52,065 nt of DNA from Nitrosomonas sp. Nm51 (GCF_900111165.1 NZ_FOGH01000018.1:1-52065), one strand, 5' to 3'. Positions 40,239 through 50,089 are shown, numbered from the stretch's first letter. Notes: a model not told the origin generated them from the sequence alone. Program-made: numbers and translations.

Positions 40239-40978
40239 GAAAAAATAAAGATATTTTTATTTATATGACAAAGACTTAATGCAGGAAGGTTTTGAACACA
40301 AACCTCAAAGGAGATTTGATCAAAAAACAGAAGGGTTAACTGAGCTTTGCTTGCAGCAATCAATATTTGCCCACGCCAAAACGTGGCGATCGTGATTTGG
40401 CATCAACTTACAGCTAACAGATCCAGAATCGAGAAAAATAGACAAACGATTCTCTGGCGTTTCAAAATCGTTTGGGCAGTAACTTAGGCGTCGTTTATAA
40501 ATAACTGTAACACTTATTTATTCGCGGCTCCTTAGGGGGTGTCGTCATGTGTTATGTGCAATTCTGTTTGTGTTCCGGACAAAAGAATCAGGTTTTGTGC
40601 CGCAGGACATGCCAGAGCATATCCAAGGCGCGAAAACGACGATAATTTTGTTGTCACCGTTTGTCGCTTTCATTTCAATATTGCCTGGAGGGCAGATTTT
40701 TCCGCAAGAATTTCTTTTCCATAACGCCAGCCACATTCAACAGCATTGAAAACGGACATAACCAGACTGAATGGAAATAAATGGGCAGTCACATCACACC
40801 GAATTTGCAACGGCCGCAATTACTGGCGAACTATACCTTGAACAGTAATCTAATGAATGCTACATTCACCAGATTCCAATTGATAAGAATCAAGCATTTT
40901 ATTATTTGAAGATATATTTACTTACCATGGCATGGCATGGTACCGTGTTTGTTGATTCAAAAATCCATATCCTTTTTA
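40239..40978. other. intergenic region between dcw and czc clusters
   Basis: About 740 bp between divergent transcription units. It contains a partial copy of the 21042-21186 repeat (40533-40571) and short inverted repeats such as CCACG / CGTGG near 40370-40385. A 66-codon frame at 40549-40749 starts inside the repeat and has no recognisable similarity, so I do not call it a gene. The czc promoter is presumably in the A/T-rich part from 40890. Confidence 0.4.
40533..40571. repeat. partial copy of the MITE-like repeat end
   Basis: About 39 bp here match the reverse complement of 21147-21186 with few differences (TAGGG..TGTCGTCATGT.TTATGTGCAATTCTGTTTGT). The other end is not present nearby, so this is a truncated copy. 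Confidence 0.65.
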
Positions 40979-41347
40979 ATGCGGAAGAGTCCTGTTTATC
41001 TTGTCATCATAGCTTTGATTGTTGCCTTACTGGGTAACAGTTTTGGTATATCGTTCAAGAGGGAGGTCTTTACTCATGAGCTTGATCATATTCGTCAAGC
41101 ACTCTCGCCCAACCCGGAACTGCACCTGCAGGCTCACCAAAACAATGTACCCACTGACGGTAAAGGACTGGATGAAGCAACGCATTTATGCCTTCATGCG
41201 GCCGGTCAATATCAACCCTTTTATTTCATCCACATATCCATACCCTGTTTACCGGCAAGCAATGAAAAGCTCACTGTATACATCCCTTTAGTCTTGCCCG
41301 ACTCAGTGCCCGAATCACCCTACCATCCACCGCGAAAAACTGTCTGA
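40979..41347 (+). CDS. small exported protein upstream of czcCBA
   Basis: About 122 residues. MRKSPVYLVIIALIVALLGNSFG is a signal or membrane segment. The rest is His-containing (HELDHIRQALSP, HLQAHQ, DEATHLCLHAAGQYQPF) and ends in a Pro-rich tail (PDSVPESPYHPPRK). Short exported proteins of this type often precede czcC in metal-efflux operons (CzcI-like position), with an assumed but unproven role in metal sensing or buffering. The start is uncertain: no good ribosome binding site is seen, and 40937 is another in-frame possibility. Confidence 0.55.
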   Translation: MRKSPVYLVIIALIVALLGNSFGISFKREVFTHELDHIRQALSPNPELHLQAHQNNVPTDGKGLDEATHLCLHAAGQYQPFYFIHISIPCLPASNEKLTVYIPLVLPDSVPESPYHPPRKTV

Positions 41348-41511
41348 CAGGTTCCTGGAAAACATTCTCAGGCTTGCGGACGCACAGTAAGCAGCCAATC
41401 GAGCGTCTGTAAATTCCATACAGTATTCACTGATTTTGGATCTTTACATAAGTCCTTTGGCATAACCCAAGCCGTTTTTCAACGATCTATACTTCACTCA
41501 TCAAAATTTTA

Positions 41512-41545
41512 TAAATTGATACAAAATCGATTTTGTATCAATTTA
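41512..41545. promoter_or_regulatory. 34-bp perfect palindrome upstream of czcC
   Basis: A fully symmetric A/T-rich palindrome centred between 41528 and 41529, core ATACAAAATC-GATTTTGTAT, 53 bp before the czcC ATG. Its perfection suggests a dimeric-regulator operator controlling the efflux genes. Because it has no loop and no following T-run, a terminator is less likely. Confidence 0.55.
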
Positions 41546-41597
41546 CTCGAAATGTTTGTTCCATTTCGCGCAAGAAGAATCTCTCAAGGATTCATGC

Positions 41598-42971
41598 ATG
41601 AAGCTAAACGGATTACTAGCAGGTTTAATATTTCATCGCCATTCATTCGGATTATCAGCACTATTAGTATTCAGCCTGGGTTTTGCTGCTGTCTCCATAG
41701 CTGAAAACGGAGCACCGGTCGCTTTTGAGCCAAATGACGAGAAAACAAGCGACGCTTATCAGCCACCGACAGAAGAAAAAAAGCTTACGTTACGCAATGC
41801 AGTACAATTAGCACTGGAACATAATCCAGAGCTAGCCGCATTTGCAAAAGAGGCACTTGCATTACAAGGCCTGACACTGCAGGCAGGATTGTTACCCAAC
41901 CCAGTCATTCAGTATGACGGCGAGGATGTCAGCTCCCGCTCACACGGTCCAGCTGCGCGATTTGATTCGCTTCGCATAATTCAACTGTTCGAAACCGGCG
42001 GCAAACGTTCTGCGCGCACGCGAGCCGCTTTGCTGGGACAGGAAAGTGCCGAGCAGGACTATGCAGCGAGGCGGCTGGATTTAATCGCCCGGGTTGCCAA
42101 TGTATATCTGGATGTGTTAGCGGGTCAGGAACGCTCGAAGCTTGCTCTAGCCAGCCAGGAACTCGCGCAAAAGGTAGCTGATACAGCGTCAAAACGTGTC
42201 ATAGCAGGCAAAGCGCCGCCGATCGAAGAAACACGGGCTCAAGTTGCGCTCGCAACTGCGAATATCGAAGTCGAGCAGGCCCAACGCAACCTGATTTCAT
42301 TTCGCAGGCAACTTACTCTACTGTGGGGAGATCCAGCCCCTACTTTTACGAGCGCCTTGGGTGAATTGGAAACATTTGTAGTTATTCCTGAGTTAAATGC
42401 TCTTGAAGCGCGCTTACGGCAAAACCCGCTCGCGCTTCGCAGCCTTAAGAATCTCGAGCAACAAAGGGCATTACATACACTTGAAAAAGCGCGGCGCATA
42501 CCTGATGTCACGCTAAATGTCGGTATCAGACGCTATGGATGGGACATTTCGAATGACACCACGGCACTGGTCGGTCTTTCAATACCGTTACCGCTGTTTG
42601 ACCGGAACCAGGGCAATCTGATGGCTGCTCAGCAGCGCGTCAACCGTGCGGTGGATGATCAAGCTGCTATGGAGTTGCAGCTGAGAACGCTGCTCACCCA
42701 GGCATATGAATCACTTATCGCAGCAGACACCCAAATCAGCATGCTGCGCGACGAAATTCTTCCCGGTGCACGGGAGACATTCCGAATGGCAAACCGCGGC
42801 TACGAATTAGGCAGATTCGGTTTTTTGGAATTGCTCGACGCCCAGCGCACTCTGTTTCAAAATCAAACGCTTTATCTTCAGGCATTATCCAACTACCAGC
42901 GATTGATCAATGAAGTAGAACGCCTGACCGCCGCACCCATGGAGCCTGCTAACCAAAAGCCACAAAAATAG
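41598..42971 (+). CDS. czcC: CzcC-type outer-membrane efflux protein
   Basis: 457 residues of the TolC/OEP family. Signal segment about 10-38, then LTLRNAVQLALEHNPELAAF (the first OEP repeat) and long helices including LQAGLLPNPVIQYDGED, RRLDLIARVANVYLDVLAGQE and a second repeat ending NYQRLINEVERL. It would form the outer-membrane channel of the metal efflux pump. The start at 41598 has AAGGA seven bases upstream; the longer frame from 41556 does not. Confidence 0.9.
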   Translation: MKLNGLLAGLIFHRHSFGLSALLVFSLGFAAVSIAENGAPVAFEPNDEKTSDAYQPPTEEKKLTLRNAVQLALEHNPELAAFAKEALALQGLTLQAGLLPNPVIQYDGEDVSSRSHGPAARFDSLRIIQLFETGGKRSARTRAALLGQESAEQDYAARRLDLIARVANVYLDVLAGQERSKLALASQELAQKVADTASKRVIAGKAPPIEETRAQVALATANIEVEQAQRNLISFRRQLTLLWGDPAPTFTSALGELETFVVIPELNALEARLRQNPLALRSLKNLEQQRALHTLEKARRIPDVTLNVGIRRYGWDISNDTTALVGLSIPLPLFDRNQGNLMAAQQRVNRAVDDQAAMELQLRTLLTQAYESLIAADTQISMLRDEILPGARETFRMANRGYELGRFGFLELLDAQRTLFQNQTLYLQALSNYQRLINEVERLTAAPMEPANQKPQK

Positions 42972-43028
42972 ATTTAAACAGTGGCGTACAGGAATCTTCT
43001 GATTTATTGAAGAATCAAGGAGCATAGT

Positions 43029-44531
43029 GTGAACAAAACCAATCTCAAGCCGATTATCATCGTAATCGTTGTCGGCATCATACTCGGAACAGTTATCCTT
43101 AATATGGAAAAAACAACCGTTTCAGAGGAAGCCGATCCTGACAGTGTGTCAAGCGCATCAACGGAATCAAATCAAGAGGAAGCGACCGGCCCCAAAGGTG
43201 GCAGGATTTTCACCACGGATGATTTCAGCGTAGAAGTCACTATTTATGAAAGAGGCGTTGAACCACAATTTCGTGTTTATCTTTATGAAAAGAACAAGCC
43301 AATACCACCGGGTGAAGCCAGAGTTGTTATTACTCTGTCTCGACTGGGTCGCTCAGCCCAATTATTTTCCTTCAAACCGGTTGGCGATTACTTGCTCGGA
43401 GATGGGATTGTAGAAGAACCCCATTCATTTGAAGCTGCAATAGCCGCAGAATGGAAAAATAAGGTATATCACTGGGGCTACAGTCAAATTGAAGCCCGCA
43501 TTGAAATGAACGACGAAACCCTGACCAAAACAGGGATCGAAATTAAAACGGCAGGCCCAGCCGTCATTCGCCCCAAACTTCAATTACCTGGTATTGTCAC
43601 CTTTAACAAACTCAATATTGTTCCAGTTGTTCCGCGCGCTACCGGCATTGCTATTGAGGTTCCTCGCGACCTTGGTGAAAAAGTTGAAAAAGGTGATGTT
43701 TTGGCGATTTTCCAGAGTCAGTTGCTGGCTGATCTACGCAGTCAGTACCTTGCCGCAGATAAACGGCTTGCATTGGCAAATGTAAATTATCAACGCGAAA
43801 AGCAACTCTGGGAAGAAAAAATAACTGCCAAGCAGGAGTATCTGACAACACAGCAATTACTCAGCGAAGCAGAAATTGCGCTCGATCTCGCCGCAGCAAG
43901 ACTACGCGCCATTGGCGAAGAACCCGATGCGGTAAAACAACTAAAAAACCTGACACATTACGAGATTAGATCACCGATTGCAGGTTTGATAACAGGCAAA
44001 GCCATTGCCCGCGGTCAGGTTTTTAGAGAACACGATCCAATCTTTACTGTCGTTGACACTTCCACCATGTACGCTGATTTGACCGTATATCCAAAGGATC
44101 TGGCTACGGTAAAAATCGGCCAACAAGCTACTATCAAATCTACAGCGGCGAAAATAGAAGGTACCGGTGAAATTACATTTATCACTGCGATGGTTGACCC
44201 GCAAACCCGCACTGCAATGGCGCGCATCATCCTGAACAATCAGGATGGGTTGTGGCGTGACGGCATGTTTGTCAATGGTTTCATCAGTACCGAGGAAATT
44301 GAAGTGCCGGTAGCTGTCAGCATGGATGCATTGCAGACGCTTTTTGACTGGACAGTCGTTTTTGGTCGCTATGACGATTATTTCGAAGCACGTCCACTCA
44401 AATTGGGCCGTAATGATGGTGAAATGATCGAAGTGCTTGAAGGACTGCAGTCCGGCGAGCATTACGCCGCAGGCAACAGTTTTGCAATCAAGGCTGAGTT
44501 AGGAAAGTCCGGTGCTGAGCATGACCATTAG
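43029..44531 (+). CDS. czcB: CzcB-type periplasmic adaptor of metal efflux RND pump
   Basis: 500 residues. N-terminal membrane segment (IIIVIVVGIILGTVIL), then a roughly 130-residue domain characteristic of CzcB-like adaptors (GRIFTTDDFSVEVTIYERG), followed by the lipoyl/barrel-sandwich halves (LQLPGIVTFNKLN..; YEIRSPIAGLITGKAIARGQV) around a coiled coil, and the beta-barrel (DLTVYPKDLATVKIGQQATI). The His-containing C-terminus is EHDH. The start is GTG with AAGGAG seven bases upstream. It bridges CzcC and CzcA. Confidence 0.92.
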   Translation: MNKTNLKPIIIVIVVGIILGTVILNMEKTTVSEEADPDSVSSASTESNQEEATGPKGGRIFTTDDFSVEVTIYERGVEPQFRVYLYEKNKPIPPGEARVVITLSRLGRSAQLFSFKPVGDYLLGDGIVEEPHSFEAAIAAEWKNKVYHWGYSQIEARIEMNDETLTKTGIEIKTAGPAVIRPKLQLPGIVTFNKLNIVPVVPRATGIAIEVPRDLGEKVEKGDVLAIFQSQLLADLRSQYLAADKRLALANVNYQREKQLWEEKITAKQEYLTTQQLLSEAEIALDLAAARLRAIGEEPDAVKQLKNLTHYEIRSPIAGLITGKAIARGQVFREHDPIFTVVDTSTMYADLTVYPKDLATVKIGQQATIKSTAAKIEGTGEITFITAMVDPQTRTAMARIILNNQDGLWRDGMFVNGFISTEEIEVPVAVSMDALQTLFDWTVVFGRYDDYFEARPLKLGRNDGEMIEVLEGLQSGEHYAAGNSFAIKAELGKSGAEHDH

Positions 44532-44618
44532 CAAGCAGTGAGAATGGCACATTTCGATAAATACTCAGGCCGAATGACAGGGAATTCAATTTTTTTAACC
44601 AGATAGCGAGACAGAACC

Positions 44619-47600
44619 TTGTTCGAGCGAATTTTACAATTATCCATAAATTATCGCAGCTTGGTGATGGTGGCTGTTTTTGCCATGGCTTTGCTGGGCA
44701 TATACAGTTACCAGAAGATACCAATTGATGCGGTACCGGATATTACCAATGTTCAGGTACAGATCAATACCGAGGCCCCCGGTTATTCACCTCTGGAAAC
44801 AGAGCAACGGCTGACTTTTCCGATAGAAACGATCATGATGGGATTGCCGCATCTCGACTATACCCGCTCGCTGTCTCGCTATGGCCTGTCTCAGGTTACT
44901 GTCGTCTTTAAAGACGGCACCGATGTTTATTTTGCTCGCCAGCTAGTCAGTCAGCGCATACAAGAAGTCAAAGACCTCCTGCCGGCTGGAATTGAACCTC
45001 GCATGGGACCTATCTCAACAGGTCTAGGCGAGATCTTCATGTGGACCGTGGATGCGCTAAAAGGGGCAAAAAAACCTGACGGTACCGACTATACAACAAC
45101 CGATCTGCGGGAAATCCAAGACTGGATTATTCGCCCTCAGTTACTGACTGTCAAAGGCGTTACAGAAGTCAACTCTATCGGAGGCTATGTCAAACAATTT
45201 CATGTAACGCCTTATCCCGAAAAGCTGATTTCATTGGGCCTGACTCTTCAGGATGTTGTGACTGCGCTGGAACGCAATAATCTGAATATTGGCGCGGGGT
45301 ATATCGAAAGAAGAGGCGAACAGTACCTTGTCAGAGTGCCCGGCCAGGTTACCAATCTGCCCGAGATCGGTGAAATTATACTGGGCAGCCGCCAGGGTAT
45401 TCCGATTCTCATAAAAGATGTTGCCGACGTTCTTATCGGCAAGGAATTACGTAATGGCGCCGCGACGCAAAATGGCAAGGAAGCCGTTTTGGGTACGGCG
45501 CATATGCTGATCGGCGAAAACAGTCAAATCGTTTCAGAGGCTGCGGCTGCGAAGCTGGAAGAAATTAATCGCAATTTGCCGCCGGGCATTGCAGCGACGC
45601 CGGTATACAACCGTACAACTTTAGTTGACAAAACCATTCAAACGGTTGCCTCCAACTTGACCGAAGGCGCGATTCTGGTCATTGCGGTGCTGTTCCTGTT
45701 TCTCGGTAATCTGCGCGCTGCACTGATCACTGCTCTGGTGATTCCGTTATCCATGCTATTCACCTTAACCGGCATGGTTGCCAACAACGTCAGCGCCAAT
45801 CTGATGAGCCTTGGCGCACTTGATTTTGGCATTATTGTCGACGGCGCCATCGTCATTATTGAAAACTGTATACGGCATTTGGCGCAAGAGCAGACACGAC
45901 TGGGACGGCGCCTGGCACTTTCCGAGCGGCTGGAAATCGTTTTTTCCAGCAGCAAAGAAACACGGCGCGCGCTGCTATTTGGCCAGACCATTATCCTGAT
46001 TGTCTATATTCCGATTTTCGCGTTATCCGGGGTAGAGGGAAAAATGTTCCACCCCATGGCCTATACCGTTGTCACGGCGCTACTCGGCGCCATCATTTTA
46101 TCGATTACATTCGTTCCTGCCGCAGTTGCGCTGTTTCTAACAGGCGACATAAAGGACAAAGAAAGCCGGGTAGTCACTCGTTCCAAACAAATATATCTGC
46201 CGATGCTGCTGTGGGTCTTGCGCAACAAAGCGCTGACCGTAACACTCACAGTAACGGTCATGATTCTCTGCGGGTTACTCGCCACCCGGCTTGGCAGTGA
46301 ATTCGTTCCCAGCCTGAACGAAGGCGATATTGCACTGCATGCCATACGCATTCCGGGAACAAGCCTGTCAACTGCGATCGAAATGCAAAATGAGCTGGAG
46401 AAAAAAATCAAATCGTTTGCCGAGGTTGAACGGGTTTTCTCAAAAATCGGCACGCCCGAAATTGCAACTGACCCAATGCCGCCTAGCGTGGCTGACATTT
46501 TTATCATTTTGAAAGATCAGGACCTGTGGGAGGGTCCATATAAAACCAAAGACGAGCTTATTACCGCCATGGAAAAAGCGGTATTCGATGTACCCGGCAA
46601 TAATTACGAATTCACTCAACCCATACAAATGCGGTTTAACGAGCTGATTTCAGGCGTACGCGCAGATGTTGCGGTGAAAGTTTTCGGCGATGACATGGAT
46701 GTCTTGCATAGTATGGGCGACAAAATTTTGGCGGTTATAGAGGCGATTCCGGGAGCCGCTGATGCGAAAATTGAGCAACTGACCGGTCTGCCCATGCTGT
46801 CCATCAACATGGATCGCGCAAAAATGGCGCGATATGGTTTGAATGTATCGGATATTCAGAATATCGTTACTATCGCAGTCGGCGGCATGCCTGCCGGCCT
46901 TATTTACGAAGGTGACAGGCGCTTCAATCTAGTAGTGCGTTTACCTGAACAATTACGCGGCGATATTGAAGCACTCAAACGATTACCCGTCGAACTGCCA
47001 AGCGCAGTGATGAACCTGCAGCCGGGTACACCCTCACCTCTCGCATATCTGACACTGAGTGATGTCGTTGATTTCGAAATCATAGTCGGACCCAACCAAA
47101 TCAGCCGTGAAAACGGTAAACGCAGGGTGGTTGTCAGCGCGAATGTTCGCGGCAGCGATCTGGGCACTTTTGTACACGAAGCACAAACCCGTATCGCTGA
47201 AAATGTAAATATCCCGCCTGGTTACTGGATTGCCTGGGGAGGGCAGTACGAGCAGCTGGTTTCGGCCACAGAACGCCTAGTGATCGTTGTCCCCATCGCA
47301 CTCGGCTTGATTTTTATCTTGTTGTATTTAATGTTCGGAAATCTGAAGGACGGTCTTTTGGTTTTTACCGGTGTTCCATTCGCATTGTCCGGTGGCATTG
47401 TTGCACTCTGGCTACGCGATATTCCCTTGTCAATCTCTGCAGCTGTCGGTTTTATCGCCCTGTCGGGCATTGCTGTACTCAATGGTCTGGTTTTGTTAAC
47501 ATTCATTCGCAATCTTCGCAAACAGGGGCTTATGCTGGAAGATGCTATCCAGACGGGCGCGTTGACAAGGCTGCGGCCTGTACTGATGACCGGCTTGACA

Positions 47601-47801
47601 GACGCCATCGGTTTTGTACCAATGGCGATCGCCGTGAGTATTGGCGCAGAAGTGCAACGCCCGCTGGCAACTGTAGTGATTGGCGGCATATTAACATCAA
47701 CAGTTTTAACTATGCTGGTACTACCGGTTTTGTACCAGCTTGCTTACAGGAAAGACACTCAATTAACGGACAAAAAAGTTAAAAAAGTGAACATGAATTA
47801 A
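44619..47801 (+). CDS. czcA: CzcA-type heavy-metal RND transporter
   Basis: 1060 residues with twelve helices and two large periplasmic loops. PIDAVPDITNVQVQINTEAPGYSPLE is the HME-RND start; helix 4 reads LDFGIIVDGAIVIIENCIRH, with the D/D/E set typical of divalent-cation (Zn/Co/Cd class) proton-coupled pumps. Helices 10-12 (LSGIAVLNGLVLL, PMAIAVSIGAEVQRPLATVVIGG) are intact. The start is TTG; no ATG gives the family N-terminus MFERILQLSINYRSLVM. The substrate metal cannot be decided from sequence alone. Confidence 0.92.
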   Translation: MFERILQLSINYRSLVMVAVFAMALLGIYSYQKIPIDAVPDITNVQVQINTEAPGYSPLETEQRLTFPIETIMMGLPHLDYTRSLSRYGLSQVTVVFKDGTDVYFARQLVSQRIQEVKDLLPAGIEPRMGPISTGLGEIFMWTVDALKGAKKPDGTDYTTTDLREIQDWIIRPQLLTVKGVTEVNSIGGYVKQFHVTPYPEKLISLGLTLQDVVTALERNNLNIGAGYIERRGEQYLVRVPGQVTNLPEIGEIILGSRQGIPILIKDVADVLIGKELRNGAATQNGKEAVLGTAHMLIGENSQIVSEAAAAKLEEINRNLPPGIAATPVYNRTTLVDKTIQTVASNLTEGAILVIAVLFLFLGNLRAALITALVIPLSMLFTLTGMVANNVSANLMSLGALDFGIIVDGAIVIIENCIRHLAQEQTRLGRRLALSERLEIVFSSSKETRRALLFGQTIILIVYIPIFALSGVEGKMFHPMAYTVVTALLGAIILSITFVPAAVALFLTGDIKDKESRVVTRSKQIYLPMLLWVLRNKALTVTLTVTVMILCGLLATRLGSEFVPSLNEGDIALHAIRIPGTSLSTAIEMQNELEKKIKSFAEVERVFSKIGTPEIATDPMPPSVADIFIILKDQDLWEGPYKTKDELITAMEKAVFDVPGNNYEFTQPIQMRFNELISGVRADVAVKVFGDDMDVLHSMGDKILAVIEAIPGAADAKIEQLTGLPMLSINMDRAKMARYGLNVSDIQNIVTIAVGGMPAGLIYEGDRRFNLVVRLPEQLRGDIEALKRLPVELPSAVMNLQPGTPSPLAYLTLSDVVDFEIIVGPNQISRENGKRRVVVSANVRGSDLGTFVHEAQTRIAENVNIPPGYWIAWGGQYEQLVSATERLVIVVPIALGLIFILLYLMFGNLKDGLLVFTGVPFALSGGIVALWLRDIPLSISAAVGFIALSGIAVLNGLVLLTFIRNLRKQGLMLEDAIQTGALTRLRPVLMTGLTDAIGFVPMAIAVSIGAEVQRPLATVVIGGILTSTVLTMLVLPVLYQLAYRKDTQLTDKKVKKVNMN

Positions 47802-47987
47802 AAATGATTGTCGAATTTATTGACACTTTTTAGTAAAGGCGGGCTTCTCTTTACCGGGATCAGCATAACTTGTTGTATTATCAATATTATATTTTTCATA
47901 CTAAACTGGCCCAATATTTGCTTATAATTAGATATAGCGATAATGTATTTATTACTGATGAATAGTATCCACCTATGAGTGCCAAGC
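47802..47987 (+). promoter_or_regulatory. upstream region of the exported-protein gene
   Basis: An A/T-rich 186-bp gap after czcA. TATAAT at 47923-47928 is a perfect -10 hexamer about 60 bp before the next start; a matching -35 is not clear. It suggests that the following cassette has its own promoter rather than reading through from czc. Confidence 0.4.
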
Positions 47988-48467
47988 ATGACTGAAGAAC
48001 AATCACACGTACAAACGGACTCAACACATCAAACAGCGGAAACTTCCGTGAAGAAGATACGCAAGCACAAAAGAAGGAAATTACTTAAAGGTGCGGTTGC
48101 AGTGCCGGTTGTCATGACACTGTATAGTGGCGCAGCTCTGGCCCGTACCAGCAATATCACGGGAGAAGCCGATTCCATTGAAAACGCCGTTTTTAAAGAC
48201 ACGCCCAATGGTCCGCAACTGCTCTGCGTGTTTCCTGATCCAATGCAGACACAGATTCCGGGGGGACCTTACGATCTGGGTCCACTACCACAGGCAACGC
48301 TTATACAAGAGCCCAAGATCGATCTCACCGCAAGTGCAGACACAGTTTTAACCAGTAAAATGCAACAACTGGAAGCGTGTCACACCCGTGGTGGAATCAT
48401 GATTTCAGCCGCCGCCTATACTTCGATAATGACCAAAGCTGATATCAACATCAATCTGACTTTGTAA
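47988..48467 (+). CDS. exported protein with twin-arginine-type signal, linked to an HprK-related cassette
   Basis: 159 residues. After a 25-residue polar leader comes KIRKHKRRKLLKGAVAVPVVM..SGAALA, an RR-containing hydrophobic signal ending in AxA, consistent with Tat export (RRKLLKG). The mature part has two Cys (LLCVFPDP, LEACHTRGG), a PGGPYDLGPLPQ turn-rich segment and a C-terminus ending INLTL. No enzyme motif is seen. It precedes the PqqD-like/HprK-like genes and may be their substrate, which is inference. The start is ATG 47988 rather than GTG 47979. Confidence 0.6.
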   Translation: MTEEQSHVQTDSTHQTAETSVKKIRKHKRRKLLKGAVAVPVVMTLYSGAALARTSNITGEADSIENAVFKDTPNGPQLLCVFPDPMQTQIPGGPYDLGPLPQATLIQEPKIDLTASADTVLTSKMQQLEACHTRGGIMISAAAYTSIMTKADININLTL

Positions 48468-48894
48468 CAGGCAAAGGTGTCATTGCATACAACAACATTC
48501 TGGTTTACACATTAAACCAGTTAAATGGAATCCTATGATTGATTGACACCTCACAGAAAAATCCAGTTAGTTCTTAAACGATTTGATCGTTTAAGGTTGA
48601 TCAATACGGTTTCCGTTCGTTATACCCGTTATATCCGAAACGTGCACCACTCAGTTTTACTAAACGCTAAACCAGACTAAACTTAGATTGATGAATATTC
48701 CTTCGATTCAGTCTAACAGAGACCGTTGAAAAAACTTCCGCGCCGCCGCTGCAGCGTTAAGAACAGATTCAAGATGCGCAAGTATTATACATAGACGCTG
48801 TTTTTCGCCTGTTCTTTCCTGCACCAGTCTCGAAAACGTTTTTCAGCAACCCGCTAATGATACACTTCGATCCTTTAAATAGTTCGGTATTACC
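48468..48894. other. 427-bp gap inside the cassette
   Basis: Holds a perfect 10-bp stem, CTTAAACGAT / ATCGTTTAAG with a 3-base loop (48573-48595), and the repeat-like segment 48724-48850 listed separately. No ORF with recognisable similarity. The stem could end transcription of the exported-protein gene or act as an operator; no T-run follows it. Confidence 0.4.
48724..48850. repeat. MITE-like noncoding segment with inverted ends
   Basis: The left end CGTTGAAAAAAC and right end GTTTTTCAGCAAC are approximate inverted repeats about 127 bp apart. Inside, AAGAACAG (48759-48766) pairs with CTGTTCTT (48809-48816) and CAGCGT (48752-48757) with ACGCTG (48795-48800). There is no ORF. Another copy within this window was not found, so its mobile nature is inferred from structure. 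Confidence 0.4.
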
Positions 48895-49206
48895 ATGCGC
48901 TGGCGAGCAAATCAATTTCACACATTATTAATCGAAGACTGGAATGAAGAATATACCGTGTTTCAGCCCGACTCAGGAAAAACACATTTCTTCAACCAGA
49001 TGAGCATACAAATGCTCATTTACCTTGATCAGAATCCAGCGACACTGGAAGAAATCAGCACCCATCTTGCCATGCAGTTTCAGCAAACGCCGGATAATAG
49101 CTTTCTGAGAAGTATAGAAAAAGTACTTCATCATTTTGATACACTGGGTTTAGTCAGTAAACTACATCAGGATTCCCGGCATGATGATCAAGCAGATTCC
49201 GTATAA
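48895..49206 (+). CDS. PqqD-like protein of the HPr-rel-A type system
   Basis: 103 residues. The winged-helix PqqD fold is suggested by TVFQPDSGKTHFFNQMSIQMLIYL followed by ATLEEISTHLAMQF and SIEKVLHHFDTLGLVSKL. PqqD-type proteins bind leader peptides in ribosomal-peptide pathways. It overlaps the kinase gene by 26 bp, so the two are co-translated. The peptide it binds is unknown; the exported protein upstream is one candidate. Confidence 0.7.
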   Translation: MRWRANQFHTLLIEDWNEEYTVFQPDSGKTHFFNQMSIQMLIYLDQNPATLEEISTHLAMQFQQTPDNSFLRSIEKVLHHFDTLGLVSKLHQDSRHDDQADSV

Positions 49207-50089
49207 GGAATTCCACAGGCTATTGCTCAACCAGGGACTCAGAGTTGCAATCGGCCCTTTTAACGTTTGTGTTCAAACCGCATACGCACCGCTCGCCGAA
49301 CAGCTTTATAAGCTGTACTGCCATTACCGTTTGGTACAGGATGAAATCGCCGAATTTCATGTGCGCATCGTAACCGAACGTCTTTACAAAAATCCATTCA
49401 GGCAAAATGTACGTTTTCTTCTGGACGGTCAATCTCCTTTTAATAGTTTTCCTCCGGAACAGGCGCTAGCAGTGCTGGAATGGGGCATTAATCTGGCTAT
49501 TGCAGTGCGCGTCAACCACTTATTGATACTACATTCGGCCGTAGTCGAAAAAAACGGTCATGCAATTTTATTTCCGGCCTGGCCGGGCAGCGGCAAAACA
49601 ACCTTGTGTACGGTTTTGTGTTACCGCGGGTTCCGCCTGCTTTCAGATGAGTTTGGACTCATGGATCCCAGACGGCGTCTTTTTCTTCCCATTCCCCGTT
49701 TGATGCCGCTTAAAAACGAATCTATCGCCGTCATCCGCAGCTATCTTCCCGAAATCGTCATGGGTCAATCAATACCAAACACGCAAAAGGGTACGGTCGC
49801 GCATGTCCGCCCACCGGAGCAAAGCCTGTTGCAGTCAGAACATACTGCAAAAGCCAAGTGGATAATTTTTCCCAAATGGATTGCCGGCTCACCGGCAAAA
49901 ATTGAAGCCATTTCCGATTCTGAGGCGTTCATGCTGCTTGCAAGTAATGCATTTAATTATGAGGTGCTTGGCGCAACAGGGTTTATGGCTGTTGCAGATC
50001 TGATTCGCAGCTGTGATTGCTATAAACTGGTATATTCCGATTTCGACAATGTCATGGATGTGTTGCACAAATTGATTAATGAGGCCTGA
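49181..50089 (+). CDS. HprK-related kinase A
   Basis: 302 residues. LLILHSAVVEKNGHAILFPAWPG leads into Walker A G136-S-G-K-T140, then LLSDEFGLMDP as the second acidic motif, the order found in HPr kinase/phosphorylase. The N-terminal 100 residues are specific to this subfamily. HPr-related kinases in some lasso-peptide clusters phosphorylate a peptide serine, which suggests a peptide or protein target here. It overlaps the neighbours on both sides (26 bp and 11 bp). Confidence 0.8.
   Translation: MMIKQIPYKEFHRLLLNQGLRVAIGPFNVCVQTAYAPLAEQLYKLYCHYRLVQDEIAEFHVRIVTERLYKNPFRQNVRFLLDGQSPFNSFPPEQALAVLEWGINLAIAVRVNHLLILHSAVVEKNGHAILFPAWPGSGKTTLCTVLCYRGFRLLSDEFGLMDPRRRLFLPIPRLMPLKNESIAVIRSYLPEIVMGQSIPNTQKGTVAHVRPPEQSLLQSEHTAKAKWIIFPKWIAGSPAKIEAISDSEAFMLLASNAFNYEVLGATGFMAVADLIRSCDCYKLVYSDFDNVMDVLHKLINEA

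Noticed and set aside
40549..40749. 66-codon ORF between mraZ and the czc genes
   Set aside because: It starts inside a repeat copy, has no ribosome binding site and no recognisable protein features.
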